The translations under genes and the position numbers were made by a program. The notes under the pieces were generated by a model. That model did no database searches and was not told where the DNA came from. It saw nothing but the letters and a program-made list of their open reading frames with translations. DNA of 64,000 nt, taken from Triticum aestivum (taxonomy: Eukaryota > Streptophyta > Magnoliopsida > Poales > Poaceae). The stretch is taken from positions 177,552,113 to 177,616,112 of the forward strand of contig NC_057800.1 of assembly GCF_018294505.1 (NCBI RefSeq). The letters run 5' to 3'. How positions within the stretch are numbered: position 1 is the first letter of the stretch; every line of letters begins with the position of its first letter. Of this stretch, positions 22,866-33,154 are shown in pieces.

Positions 22866-23609
22866 ATGGCGGATGCAAGGAACAAGTTCACGCAACCGGA
22901 TGAAGATACACCCTTTGGACGTCACTTGAAGGAAGTCAGTAGATACCTGAATATAGGAGTACCAAGCTTCACCAGAACCTACAATGCCACTTTACCTGAA
23001 GAAGAGCGCTGGATGATTGAAGTTCAAGTTCCAGGAAGGACGTTCATGCCCGTCACTGAGCCCATAGAGTTTTCTTTTGATGCACCAACTTGGAGTCTAG
23101 GAAAGAGCATGGCAGCTCATATCGCCATGGGACGCATTGGAGAAGTCTACCGCAAGGATCTCAAGGATACTATCTACCAAATTTGTGGGTGCCGAGATGA
23201 GCACTGGGAGATGATCAGCACCAGGAAGGATAGATCAACCGCAGCTTTTATCCAGGAGTTAAACCAGCACATTCGACGACAGGAGAACCAGATGTGCACT
23301 GACATGATAGATCTGAAGAAGGCAAGGACAAGAATCAAGGAACTAGAGGAAGAACTCAAGGCTACACGTGACGATTATGAGGAGGAAATTGAAGTATTGG
23401 TGGAGAAGAATGACGACCTGATCAAGAAGATTGAAATATTTACGGGAGGCCCTACGCCAGTAGATGAAGACGAAGAACCCAAGGAGATTAGCCCGGAAGA
23501 CTACATCATCATCGACGACACCGACTCAGATCTAGATAGTAGCGATGATGACTATGTTGATGAAGCTGGAGCAGATATCATGGAGTCTGCAACCGAAGAA
23601 TATTTCTAG
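22866..23609 (+). CDS. Extra ORF upstream of gag in the chromovirus (247 codons, intact)
   Basis: This is an uninterrupted ORF between the primer binding site and gag, on the same strand. The start ATGGCGGATGCAAGG follows the LTR by 110 bp. Residues ~1-120 look like a compact domain (ERWMIEVQVPGRTFMPVTEP, then SFDAPTWSLGKSMAAHIAMG). Residues ~130-195 form a strong coiled-coil pattern rich in Glu/Lys/Leu (RTRIKELEEELKATRDDYEE). The tail is very acidic (DDTDSDLDSSDDDYVDEAG). There is no zinc knuckle, protease or other retroviral motif, so it is neither gag nor pol. A ~195-bp spacer separates it from gag, so it would need its own or a spliced message. It is intact although gag and pol beside it are broken, but a single copy does not prove selection. 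I do not recognise a named family; a structural, nucleic-acid or host-interaction role is only a guess. Confidence 0.7.
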   Translation: MADARNKFTQPDEDTPFGRHLKEVSRYLNIGVPSFTRTYNATLPEEERWMIEVQVPGRTFMPVTEPIEFSFDAPTWSLGKSMAAHIAMGRIGEVYRKDLKDTIYQICGCRDEHWEMISTRKDRSTAAFIQELNQHIRRQENQMCTDMIDLKKARTRIKELEEELKATRDDYEEEIEVLVEKNDDLIKKIEIFTGGPTPVDEDEEPKEISPEDYIIIDDTDSDLDSSDDDYVDEAGADIMESATEEYF

Positions 23610-23804
23610 TAGACCACCTCATCAGTAGTAGTAGTCCACCATGTAAATATAGTAGTCCGAGCACTTTTGCGATAGATAGATCGATTGTATGCCCTTGTTT
23701 GATTGAATGAAGTGAATTGTTTGCTTTTGCCTCATGTGCATATGGGTAGTGTTTTCTATTTAGACCCCCTCTATTTTTACATCTCATCTTTTCTAAACCC
23801 TCAG

Positions 23805-24669
23805 ATGCTTCCAAGACGTCACCCCGGATTTGCCTTTCCACCGGAGCTCACCCAGTTGATCTAGCAGCAGAACACATTGATGCAGTTGGTAGTCCAGAAT
23901 TAGAATCATGGGAACAACAACAACAACTCACCACTACCACCACCACCTATTGACCACTTAGCCCGTTTTCTTAGGCTGAATCCGCCGGTGTTTTCTAGTA
24001 GCACCGAGCTGATAGTAGCAGATGATTGGCTCCGCAAGACAGCTAGAGAGTTAACCACAGCAGGATGCACAGATGCGGAGAAGGTGAAGTTTGCCGCACA
24101 TCATCTAGAAGGACCCGCAGCATCATGGTGGGAGAATTTCACAGCCACTTTCCTTGTCGACACTGTCACATGGGACCAGTTTCAGCAGGCTTTTCGTACT
24201 GCACATGTTTCAGCAGGAGCTATGGCCATGAAGAAGCGTGAGTTTTGCAACTTGCGCCAAGGAGGACGGACAGTTGGCCAGTATGTAGAGGACTTTAGTA
24301 AGTTAGCATGTTATGCCCCAGATGACGTTGCTACGGATGCAGCTAAGCAGGAGAAGTTTCTGGAAGGACTGAATGATGAGTTGAGCATGCAGTTGATGGT
24401 AGCAACCTTCAACAACTATCAGGAATTGGTAGACCGTGCTCTTATTATTGAAGGGAAGCAACAGCAAATTGAGAATCGCAAGAGGAAGTATGGACAAGGG
24501 AAGTACAATTTAGGAGCTCAGCAGAAGCCCACATTTTACCCCTAGACCGGGAGGACATTTTCAGCATACCCATGAAGGAGGTAGCTCGCACAACCACAAT
24601 GGCACCAAGAATGGAAATGGCAATGGAGGAAGCAACGTCCAGAATCGCACCAACCCATCAACCCCAGGC
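23805..24669 (+). pseudogene. Chromovirus gag, broken
   Basis: The likely start is ATGCTTCCAAGACGTCAC (MLPRRHPGFAFPPELTQL) at 23805. Two in-frame TAG stops follow at codons 20 and 33. From there the frame is open through the capsid region (DDWLRKTARELTTAGCTDAE; AAHHLEGPAASWWENF; FRTAHVSAGAMAMKKREF), characteristic of chromovirus Gag, up to a TAG at 24543-24545. A +1 shift near 24540 is needed to continue through a Gly/Asn-rich linker into the zinc knuckle of the next segment. Gag would form the virus-like particle in the cytoplasm. Both early stops replace what is probably CAG or a similar codon, as cytosine deamination would do. Confidence 0.85.
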
Positions 24670-26166
24670 ATGAAGGACATGAGCCAAGTCACTTGCTTTA
24701 AGTGTCAGAAGACTGGACATTATGCCAATGAATGTCCTGAAGGCCAAAATGGCAATGGAAGTTCTGGGAAGAAGCCGAACCCTTTCAACAGGGGACAGGT
24801 GAACCACGTTAGCGTGGAGGAGGTTGAAGCTCAGCCCGATGCAATAATAGGTAAGTTTTTGGTTAAGTCATTTACTGCACTCGTTCTTTTTGATACTGGT
24901 GCATCACATTCATACATCTCAAGGGGATTTGTGGATAAGTATAACCTATCAACCCAAGCCCTTAGGTCACCCATGTTAGTAACTTGTGATCGGTTACCAT
25001 TAAGGATTGGTAACTATGTTTTTCCCTCAGACCTAATAGTATTGGAATCTCAAGGATTGGATGTGATATTAGGCATGGATTGGTTATCAAAGTATGAAGG
25101 GAATATTGAATGTGCTAGTAAGTCAATTTTGCTTACCACCCCAGAAGGGAGAAGGATCAAGTATGTATCCCGACATGTGCCAAAGAGGACCCATGTAAAT
25201 TGCTTAACAGGAGTTGTGCAGGAGGAAGTACCAGTGGTAAGGGATTTCCCTGAAGTATTTCCAGAAGAGTTGCCAGGCATGCCACCGAATAGAGATATTG
25301 AGTTTTTGATTGAGCTATTGCCAGGCACAGGGCCAATATCAAAGAGACCATATAGGATGCCAGCAAAGGATTTGGTGGAAATTAAGAAGCAGATTAAGGA
25401 GTTACTGGATAAGGGATATATTCACCCAAGTTCTTCGCCTTGGGGATCGCCAGTACTTCTAGTGGAGAAGAAGGATGGATCGTTAAGGATGGTTGTTGAT
25501 TATCGAGGATTGAATGAAGTAACGATCAACAACAAGTACCCACTACCAATGATCAACGATTTGTTTGATCGATTGCAAGGAGCTAAGGTATTTTCCAAGA
25601 TCGATCTGCGATCAGGATACCACCAGTTGAAGATTCGAGAACAGGATATTCCGAAGACAGCTTTTACCACCAGGTATGGGCTGTACAAGTATACCGTTAT
25701 GTCATTTGGTCTGACTAACGCACCTGCCTATTTTATGAACATGATGAACAAAGTGTTTATGGAGTTTTTGGATAAGTTCGTCATAGTGTTCATTGATGAT
25801 ATCCTGGTTTATTCGAAGAATGAAGAGGAGCATAAGGAGCATTTGCGTTTGGTACTTGGAAAGCTCAGAGAACATCAATTATATGCCAAGTTCAGCAAAT
25901 GTGCGTTTTGGTTGAAGGAAGTAGGATTCCTCGGACACGTTATATCTGGAGAAGGTATAGCAGTTGATCCCACTAAAGTTGAAACCGTGACCAAGTGGGA
26001 AGCCCCAACAACAGTTGGAGAGATCCGGAGTTTTCTTGGACTCGCAGGATACTACCGGAGATTTATTGAGAATTTCTCAAAGATTGCGAAGCCTATGACT
26101 GAGTTGTTAAAGAAAGATACCAAGTTCATATGGACAGAGGAATGTGAGGCTAGTTTCCAGAGTTGA
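24670..26166 (+). pseudogene. Chromovirus gag-pol segment: zinc knuckle, protease, reverse transcriptase
   Basis: This 498-codon open segment of the polyprotein is in the frame that continues gag after a shift. Residues 9-22 are a CCHC zinc knuckle ([14 protein letters not shown]). The aspartic protease active site DTGA is at residues 75-78 ([12 protein letters not shown]). RT spans about residues 200-440, with [33 protein letters not shown] and the catalytic FIDD at 374-377. The family carries gag and pol as one long ORF; here a missing G near 26160 (ttccag-agttgaag) ends the frame at TGA just as RNase H begins. All catalytic residues I can check are present, so the damage is frameshift only. 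Confidence 0.9.
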
Positions 26167-28163
26167 AGAAACGCTTAGTTACCTCACCAGTATTGATTTT
26201 GCCAGACCAAACCAAAGATTATGAGGTGTATTGCGACGCTTCACGTCGAGGACTTGGAGCAGTGCTTATGCAGGAAGGGAGAGTTGTTTCATATGCCTCA
26301 AGACAACTGAAGCCTCATGAGTTGAATTATGCTACGCATGATTTGGAATTAGCAGCCGTAGTGCATGCATTGAAAACATGGAGACATTTTCTGATTGGAA
26401 ATCATTGTGAGGTGTACACGGATCATAAGAGTTTGAAGTACATTTTCACACAGAAGGAGTTGAACCTCAGACAAAGGAGATGGTTGGAGCTCATCAAGGA
26501 TTATGATATGAGATTGCATTATCACCCCAGAAAGGCTAATGTAGTAGCTGACGCATTAAGCCGTAAGAGTCATGTCAACACGCTAATGATGGGAGAAATA
26601 CCCAAGGAGTTAGCAGAAAATCTTCGTGAACTATGTTTGGAAATAGTTCCGAGAGGCTATGTAGCAGCAATGGAGATTTGGTCAACTTTGATGGATAGAA
26701 TCAGGGAAGCTCAGAAAACTGACAAAGAGATTGCCGCTATAAAGGAGAAACTGAGCAAAGGAAAAGCTAAAGGATTTCGCGAGGATGAGCACGACACCCT
26801 ATGGTTTGAAGACCGTGTTTATGTGCCCAATGACCCAGAGATCAGGAAGTTGATTTTTCAAGAGGCACACGATTCACCATATTCAATTCACCCAGGAAAT
26901 ACCAAGATGTATTTGGATTTGAAAGATATTTTCTGGTGGACCGGAATGAAGAAGGATATTGCGGAGTATGTAGCAGTTTGTGATGTATGTCAGAGAGTAA
27001 AGGCAGAGCATCAGAAGCCAGCAGGATTGCTACAACCATTGCCGATACCCGAATGGAAGTGGGATAAGTTAGGCATGGATTTTATCACGAGATTACCCAG
27101 GACTCGTTCAGGCTATGACTCGATTTGGGTTGTAGTCGATCGATTAACGAAAGTAGCTCATTTCATCCCAGTAAAGACCACTTTCACCAGTGCTAAGTTG
27201 GCAAAGATATACATGACCAGGATCGTATGTCTGCATGGAGTTCCAAGGAGTATCATATCAGATAGAGGAACCCAGTTTACCTCAAAGTTCTGGAAGCAGT
27301 TGCACGAAACTTTGGGAACCAGGCTAGAATTCAGTACAACTTTTCATCCACAGACAGATGGACAGACCGAGAGAGTCAATCAGATTTTGGAGGATATGCT
27401 GAGAGCTTGTGCGCTAGATTATGGATCTAGTTGGAACGATAATTTGCCATATGCAGAGTTCTCTTACAACAACAGTTACCAAACCAGTTTAAAGATGGCC
27501 CCTTTCGAAGCATTGTACGGAAGGAGGTGCAGGACACCGTTATCATGGGACGAAGTTGGAGACCGCCAGTTGTTTGGACCTGACTTGATTAAAGAGTCTG
27601 AACAGAAGGTGAAGTTGATTCGCGATAGGCTCAAGATAGCCCAGTCCAGGCAGAAAAGTTATGCAGATGCTAAACGCCAGGAGATAGTTTACGAAGTCGG
27701 AGATAGAGCTTATCTTCGAGTATCTCCACTTCGGGGAACAAAGCATTTTGGAGTTAAAGGGAAGTTAGCACCACGATTTGTAGGACCGTATCGAGTTTTG
27801 GAGCGTATGGGAGAAGTGGCCTACAAGTTGGAATTGCCCGAAGGATTGTCAGGAGTTCATGATGTGTTCCACGTTTCTCAGTTAAAGAAATCTCACGCGG
27901 AGATGGCTGACATACCGTTGAGAGACACAGTGCCATTGGAAACTATTCAGTTGGATAACGATTTGACCTACGAGGAGAAACCAATTAAGATTCTCGAATT
28001 TGCCAGTCGAGTCACTCGCAGCAAGGTTATCAAGTTTTGCAAAGTTCAGTGGAGCCACCACACAGAGGATGAAGCCACTTGGGAACGAGAGGAAGTTTTA
28101 CTCAAGGACCACCCTCACCTATTTTCTAGCCAACCCAAATCTCGAAGGCGAGATTCATCTTAA
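26163..28163 (+). pseudogene. Chromovirus pol segment: RNase H, integrase, chromodomain
   Basis: This is the rest of pol, shifted by one base from the preceding RT segment. RNase H is at residues ~15-130 ([24 protein letters not shown]). The integrase zinc domain is near residues 240-285 (a histidine pair and [11 protein letters not shown]). The integrase core has the Asp-Asp-Glu triad in [24 protein letters not shown] and [18 protein letters not shown] module follows ([20 protein letters not shown]), and the C-terminal chromodomain (residues ~600-655) includes [20 protein letters not shown]. The TAA stop overlaps the polypurine tract. No internal stop is seen within this 2-kb piece, so it is well preserved. 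It would integrate the cDNA into chromatin in the nucleus. Confidence 0.9.
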
Positions 28164-28175
28164 GGGGGATAGGTT
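28161..28175 (+). other. Chromovirus polypurine tract overlapping the pol stop
   Basis: The sequence taagggggataggtt lies between the pol stop TAA (28161-28163) and the 3' LTR start TGTAACATCC at 28176. The purine run AAGGGGGATAGG would prime plus-strand synthesis. The stop codon supplies its first bases. Confidence 0.85.
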
Positions 28176-30685
28176 TGTAACATCCCAAATTTCCAATTTG
28201 GAATGTTATACATTAGATCATCATTGCATATCATATTTTATTTTGCATTTTGGTTGATCCTAGAAATTCTACGCAACTCAATGACCCACAGAGAGAGTTG
28301 GGGATTTCGTTATTTTCATATTTGAGTTTTCTCAAATTTTGAGAATAGGATCATTTGATTTTATTTATTTTATCATCAATTATTTGTATTACAAAAAAAT
28401 GAGAGAGGGAATAAAATGACTTTCCCAAAATAAAGAAATATTGAGGATTTAATAATAAAATCAAATAAGGTTTTATTTCGGAGTTTTTCGGTGTTTTATT
28501 TGAATTTAGGAAAAATGTGCGTTTTTCAAAATTGCATTTAGGTCCCAAATAAATGTTCACCTTGTGCGGCTTGATTTTAGAAGCCCGTGAATTTTTTTTT
28601 CGGAATTTTTGGAGTCCGTTTAGTATTTCTTTTTATTTTTTCTTCCGCGCGTAATATTTATAAAAAATAACTGACCCGACCTAACCGGGCCGTGTCCGTC
28701 TGGGACTCTGGCCCGGCAGGCTTTAAAAGCCGGGGCAGCCCACCCGGGCAAACCCTAGCCCCGAGCCGCCCCGCCCCGCCCCACGCGCGGCCGCCGCTGC
28801 CCGCCGCCGCCGCCGCCCGAGGTTTGCCGCGCCTCGACTTCCGTGCCATCGGTTTTTTTAAAATAGATCGGTTTTCATTAGTTTTTCCATCGTTTTTTTA
28901 GTTTCAGTTTTTTTAAATATATCAGTTTTTCCGGTTTATTTAAATAGTGAGCGTTCGTCCGTTCGTTCGTTCTAGCGAACGTTCGTCGTTTTTCTTTTTC
29001 TCGGATTAAATCCGCGATTTTTCTGATCGCGTTTCCTGATCCGATTTTCATTTTAGTATAACTTTTCGCTTGTTTTTCGGAATCAGGCGATTCAAGCGCC
29101 TAGAGTTTCGTCTCGAAACCCTCTATCCGTTTAACCAACTTAAAAAAGATTTTGCTACTGTAAAATTTTCCCTAGATCCAGATTACTAGAACAAAGTTGT
29201 TTTTATTCGCCGTTTGACTTTCGTTGCTTCGTTTGATTTGATTCTTTTTGCCAACCGGAGTTCTTAAGTTGAACCTTCTGGTTAGATCTCTTGTTTGAGT
29301 TTTACCTGTGCATTAGATGAGTTCTTATTGTATGCTTGTTTGTTTGTTTGCGATAGAGTACTCGGAGTGCGCCGATTGTTACTTCGAATCTCTAGTTTTC
29401 GCGGATCATCAGCAAGGCAAGTAACACTTTGATCATAGCTTTTCTACTACCCGGTTTTATTGCATTAGATCAATCCTGACACATTGCATGATTAGGATCT
29501 AATTAAATTGTGGGATGGGAAGTAGATGAGGTAGTACCTATTACCTGTTTATTATCAAACCTTTGGGAGTTACTTCTACGTTTGCTTATTATGCGATGCT
29601 ATGCTAGTAGACGTGGATTGGGTGAGTGATATCCATGACAAATGTGAGTTTGTTAATTAATGGTTTATCTAAGGTGGAAACTTAAACACACATCTGGGTG
29701 GATTGAGGCACCTGGGTATTCCAGGACTTGCCTGTTTTTGTTTTGGACCGCCACCCAGGCTCAAAGGGATCATGAGACTATTCATACTAGAAACTTTCGT
29801 GTGCAGCCACAAGCTATTATGGGCTCTAGCATAGTTGACTAAGTTGTGCGAACTCTTACAGTGGTAGACTAGCATATGTAGGGGATGCAGGTGGTACGGT
29901 CTACCCGATCGTAAGGTGCTACCGCTTCGGAAAGACTATGTCTCGGTCATCCGTCTGCTCAAACACCATGTAGTGCGAGAAACCAAACGGAGGCGATCGA
30001 GTCTTGTGGGGAAAAGTGCACAAACCTCTGCAGAGTGTAATAAACTAATCATGGTTAGCTGTGTCCCCGATTATGGACATCTTGAGTATCTAGTACTTGG
30101 ATTATCATGTGAATCTCAACATGTTACTCTAAATTAATTTTGTTGGGTTATGTTTAATGATGATGCTTAATTGGGATTGAGAATGCTGTCAACCATTCTC
30201 AATGTTTAACAACTACCATGATAGTTAAATAAATTTATTCCTTTGAAGTAGGGAAAAATTGGCTTTCCGCAAAACTGTAACCATAGAGCTTTCCACCAGC
30301 CAAATATGCATATAGTATAGCTGCTTCATTCCATTAATCTCTATGTGTTACATTGCCAGCATATTCCATGTGCTGACCCGTTTTTGGGCTGTAACGTTAA
30401 TGTTGCACACTTTTCAGATGATGATTAAGGAGTTTTGAGGTCGTGGTTCTATACTCAGTGATGCCGTTGGAGTTGATGGACTCACTTATCTTCCAAGCCT
30501 TCCGCTGTTATCATTATTAGATGGCCTTAAGACATATTTATTGTAATAAGTTCTCTTTTGAGACACTCGATGTAATAAGTGTGTGATTGCTACTCTGCTA
30601 TAAATCCTCTGAGTACTGTGTGGTGTCAGCATTACTGATCCAGGGATGACACGAAGCATAGAGATCAGACTGTTTGAGGTCTGGT
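28176..30685 (+). mobile_element. Chromovirus 3' LTR, missing its last bases
   Basis: It starts TGTAACATCCCAAATTTCCA and matches the 5' LTR closely through 'gtttgaggtctggt' at 30685. The expected ending cgctaca is absent and the sequence jumps to an inverted LTR piece. No target duplication remains on this side. This copy has a shorter CCG-rich segment (about 28790-28815) than the 5' LTR. Confidence 0.9.
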
Positions 30686-31271
30686 GGGCTCGGGGCTAGG
30701 GTTTGCCCGGGTGGGCTGTCCCGGCTTTTAAAGCCTGTCGGGCCAGAGTCCCGAACGGACACGGCCCGGTTAGGTCGGTTCACTTTTTTTTATAAATATT
30801 ACGCGCGGAAAAAAAAAGAAATACTAAACGGACTCCAAAAATTCCGAAATAAATTTTCACGGGCTTCTAAAATCAAGCCGCACAAGGTGGACATTTATTT
30901 GGGACCTAAATGCAATTTTGAAAAGCGCACATTTTTCCTAAATTTAAATAAAACACCGAAAAACTCCGAAATAAAACCTTATTTGATTTTATTATTAAAT
31001 CCTCAATATTTCTTTAGTTTGGGAAAGTCATTTTATTCCCTCTCTCATATTTTTGTAATAGAAATAATTGATGATAAAATAAATAAAATCAAATGATCCT
31101 ATTCTCAAAATTTGAGAAAACTCAAATATGAAAATAACGAAATCCCCAACTCTCTCTGTGGGTCATTGAGTTGCGTAGAATTTCTAGGATCAACCTAAGT
31201 GCAAAATAAAATATGATGTGCAATGATGATCTAATGTATAACATTCCAAATTGGAAATTTGGGATGTTACA
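30686..31271 (-). mobile_element. Inverted fragment of a second chromovirus LTR
   Basis: Read on the minus strand from 31271 it begins TGTAACATCCCAAATTTCCA and continues for about 586 bp to 'gcccgggcaaaccctag-cccgagccc'-like sequence, matching the first part of the LTRs at 20215 and 28176 in reverse orientation. It is joined directly to the truncated 3' LTR on its left and to the interior of a gypsy LTR on its right. It probably represents a second chromovirus copy in opposite orientation, of which only this LTR piece survived. Confidence 0.85.
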
Positions 31272-32381
31272 CCAACACACCCAATACAATGGTAAATTGT
31301 ATAGGTGCACTAGTTCGACGAAGAGATGGTGATACAAGTGCAATATGGATAGTAGATAAAGGTATTTGTAATCTGAAATTATAAAAACAACAAGGTAACT
31401 AATGATAAAAGTGAGCGTAAACGGTATTGCAATGCGCTGAAACAAGGCCTAGGGTTCGTACTTTCGCTAGTGCAAGTTCCCTCAACAATACTAACATAAT
31501 TGGATCACATAACTATCCCTCAACATGCAACAAAGAGTCACTCCAAAGTCACTAATAGCCGAGAACAAACGAAGAGATTATGGTAGGGTACGAAACCACC
31601 TCAAAGTTATTCTTTCCAATCAATCCGTTGGGCTATTCCTATAAGTGTCACAAACAGCCCTAGAGGTCGTACTAGAATATCACCTTAAGACACAAATCAA
31701 TCAAAACCCTAATGTCACCTAGATACTCCAATGTCACCTCAAGTATCCGTGGGTATGATTATACGATATGCGTCACACAATCTCAGATTCATCTATTCAA
31801 CCAACACAAAGGACCTCAAAGAGTGCCCTAAAGTTCTACCGAAGAATCACGACGAAAACGTGTGCCAACCCCTATGCATAGGTTCCCAATGTCACGAAAC
31901 CCGCAAGTTGATCACCAAAACATACATCAAGTGGATCAATAGGGTATATGGCGGCGGAACTCCTGATCTATTATGCTCCTCGATAGTTTTAGGGTACATG
32001 GGTATATATGGGTGAAAGAGATACGTCAGGGGAGCCACGAGGGGCCCACGAGGGTGGAGGGCGCGCCCTAGGGGGGTGGGCGCACCCCCTGCCTTGTGGC
32101 TCCCTCGTTCCTTTCCTGACGTGCAGTCCAGGTTTTTCCGGTAGCTTCCCTTCCAAAAATTACTTCTCTAGTTGGTTTCATTCCGTTTCGACTCCGTTTG
32201 ATATTCCTTTTCTTCGAAACAGTGAAATAGGCAAAAAACAACAATTCTGGGCTGGGCCTCCGGTTAATAGGTTAGTCCCAAAAATAATATAAAAGTGGAT
32301 AATAAAGCCCAATATTAAACAAAACAGTAGATAAGATAGCATGGAGCAATAAAAAATTATAGATACGTTGGAGACATATCA
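31272..32381 (-). mobile_element. 5' LTR of the minus-strand gypsy, shortened
   Basis: This is a homologue of 15429-17091, with the LTR start TGATATGTCTCCAACGTATC at 32381 on the minus strand. Relative to its partner it lacks the last ~186 bp (it begins at the equivalent of 15615) and an internal ~390 bp near 31944-31951 (the partner's ~16278-16664). The primer binding site that should lie beyond its 3' end is gone, so the 5' leader was removed together with the coding region. Confidence 0.85.
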
Positions 32382-32630
32382 GTATATTATGAAACGAGTA
32401 AAGAGACTTGCTGGTAACGAGATTGAACTAGGTATGAAGATACCAATGATCAAATCTCCAGCAAGTAACATACCGATAGACAAAGCGAATTACATATGTT
32501 GTCATAACGGTTCGACCGATAAAGATCTTCGTAGAATATGAAGGAGCCAATATGGGCTTCCGGGTTCCGCTATTGGCTATTGACCAAAGAGGTGTCTCGG
32601 TCATGTCTACATAGTTGTCGAACCCGTAGG
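32382..32630 (+). mobile_element. Copia 1 5' LTR, piece 2 of 3
   Basis: It continues the LTR begun at 14850: 'acgagtaaagagacttgc', 'ggtaacgagattgaactagg' and 'tcggtcatgtctac' are shared with copia 2 at 46672-46900. It ends in gaacccgtagg, where the Tat/Fatima-like element inserted. The last five bases gtagg (32626-32630) are duplicated at 40652-40656. Confidence 0.92.
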
Positions 32631-33107
32631 TAAGGGAGTCCTGGATTAAGGGGTCCTCGACTGGCCAGATTACTCATTATGGGCCGGACTGATGGGCCGT
32701 GAAGATCACTACAAAAGATTATCTCCAGTATCCGGATATGACTCCTATATGTGTAGAATGGCAAGTTTATAGTTCGGGTGTAATGTTTCCTTCCTCTGCA
32801 AGACGGTTATTTACAACCCTAGGCCCCTCCGGTGCATATATAATCCGGAGGGTTTAGTCCGTAGAGGCAGAATCACAATTACCATAGGCTAGGCTTCTAT
32901 GGTTTAGCCACATCGATCTCAAGGTAGGTCAACTCTTGTAATCCTCATATTCATCAAGATCAATCTAGCAGGAAGTAGGGTATTACCTCCATTAAGAGGG
33001 CCCGAACCTGGGTAAATATCGTGTCCTTGTTTCCCCTTGTTACCATCGATCCTCAGATACACAGTTCGGGACCCCCTACCCGAGATCCGCCGGTTTTGAC
33101 ACCGACA
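32631..33107 (+). mobile_element. 5' LTR of Tat/Fatima-like element 1
   Basis: A 477-bp LTR starts TAAGGGAGTCCTGGATTAAG (TG mutated to TA) and ends GTTTTGACACCGACA. A TATA box (tatataa, 32837-32843) lies in 'ggtgcatatataatccgg'. The following bases ttggtgctttcattga (33108 on) are in the primer-site position; I could not match them to a tRNA. Confidence 0.9.
32837..32843 (+). promoter_or_regulatory. TATA box in the 5' LTR of Tat/Fatima-like element 1
   Basis: TATATAA lies in a conserved context (ccggtg-atatataa-ccgg) that recurs in the 3' LTR and in element 2 (54961-54967). It is about 265 bp before the LTR end, a normal place for the LTR promoter. Confidence 0.6.
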
Positions 33108-33154
33108 TTGGTGCTTTCATTGAGAGTTCCACTGTGTCGTCGATAGAAGGATTG

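Larger units (their letters stand above)
20215..30685 (+). mobile_element. Tekay/Del-like chromovirus (Ty3/gypsy), nearly complete
   Basis: The order is 5' LTR, tRNA-Met primer site, an extra ORF, gag, protease, RT, RNase H, integrase with C-terminal chromodomain, polypurine tract and 3' LTR. The left flank ends acaat (20210-20214). The right duplication is lost because the 3' LTR is cut about 7 bp before its end. Gag and pol carry stops and frameshifts, so this copy is not autonomous now. Chromodomains of this lineage are thought to direct integration to heterochromatin; that is family knowledge and not visible here. The element lies within the non-coding tail of a minus-strand gypsy. Confidence 0.9.
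15429..32381 (-). mobile_element. Minus-strand gypsy element, gutted, with nested chromovirus
   Basis: Two same-family LTRs in minus orientation bound this block: a complete one at 15429-17091 and a shortened one at 31272-32381. The target duplication is imperfect (atata at 15424-15428, gtata at 32382-32386). Only the 3' non-coding part of the internal region survives (17092-20214). Gag, protease, RT and integrase are missing. In their place lies a plus-strand chromovirus joined to an inverted chromovirus LTR piece. It inserted in the 5' LTR of copia 1. Confidence 0.8.
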
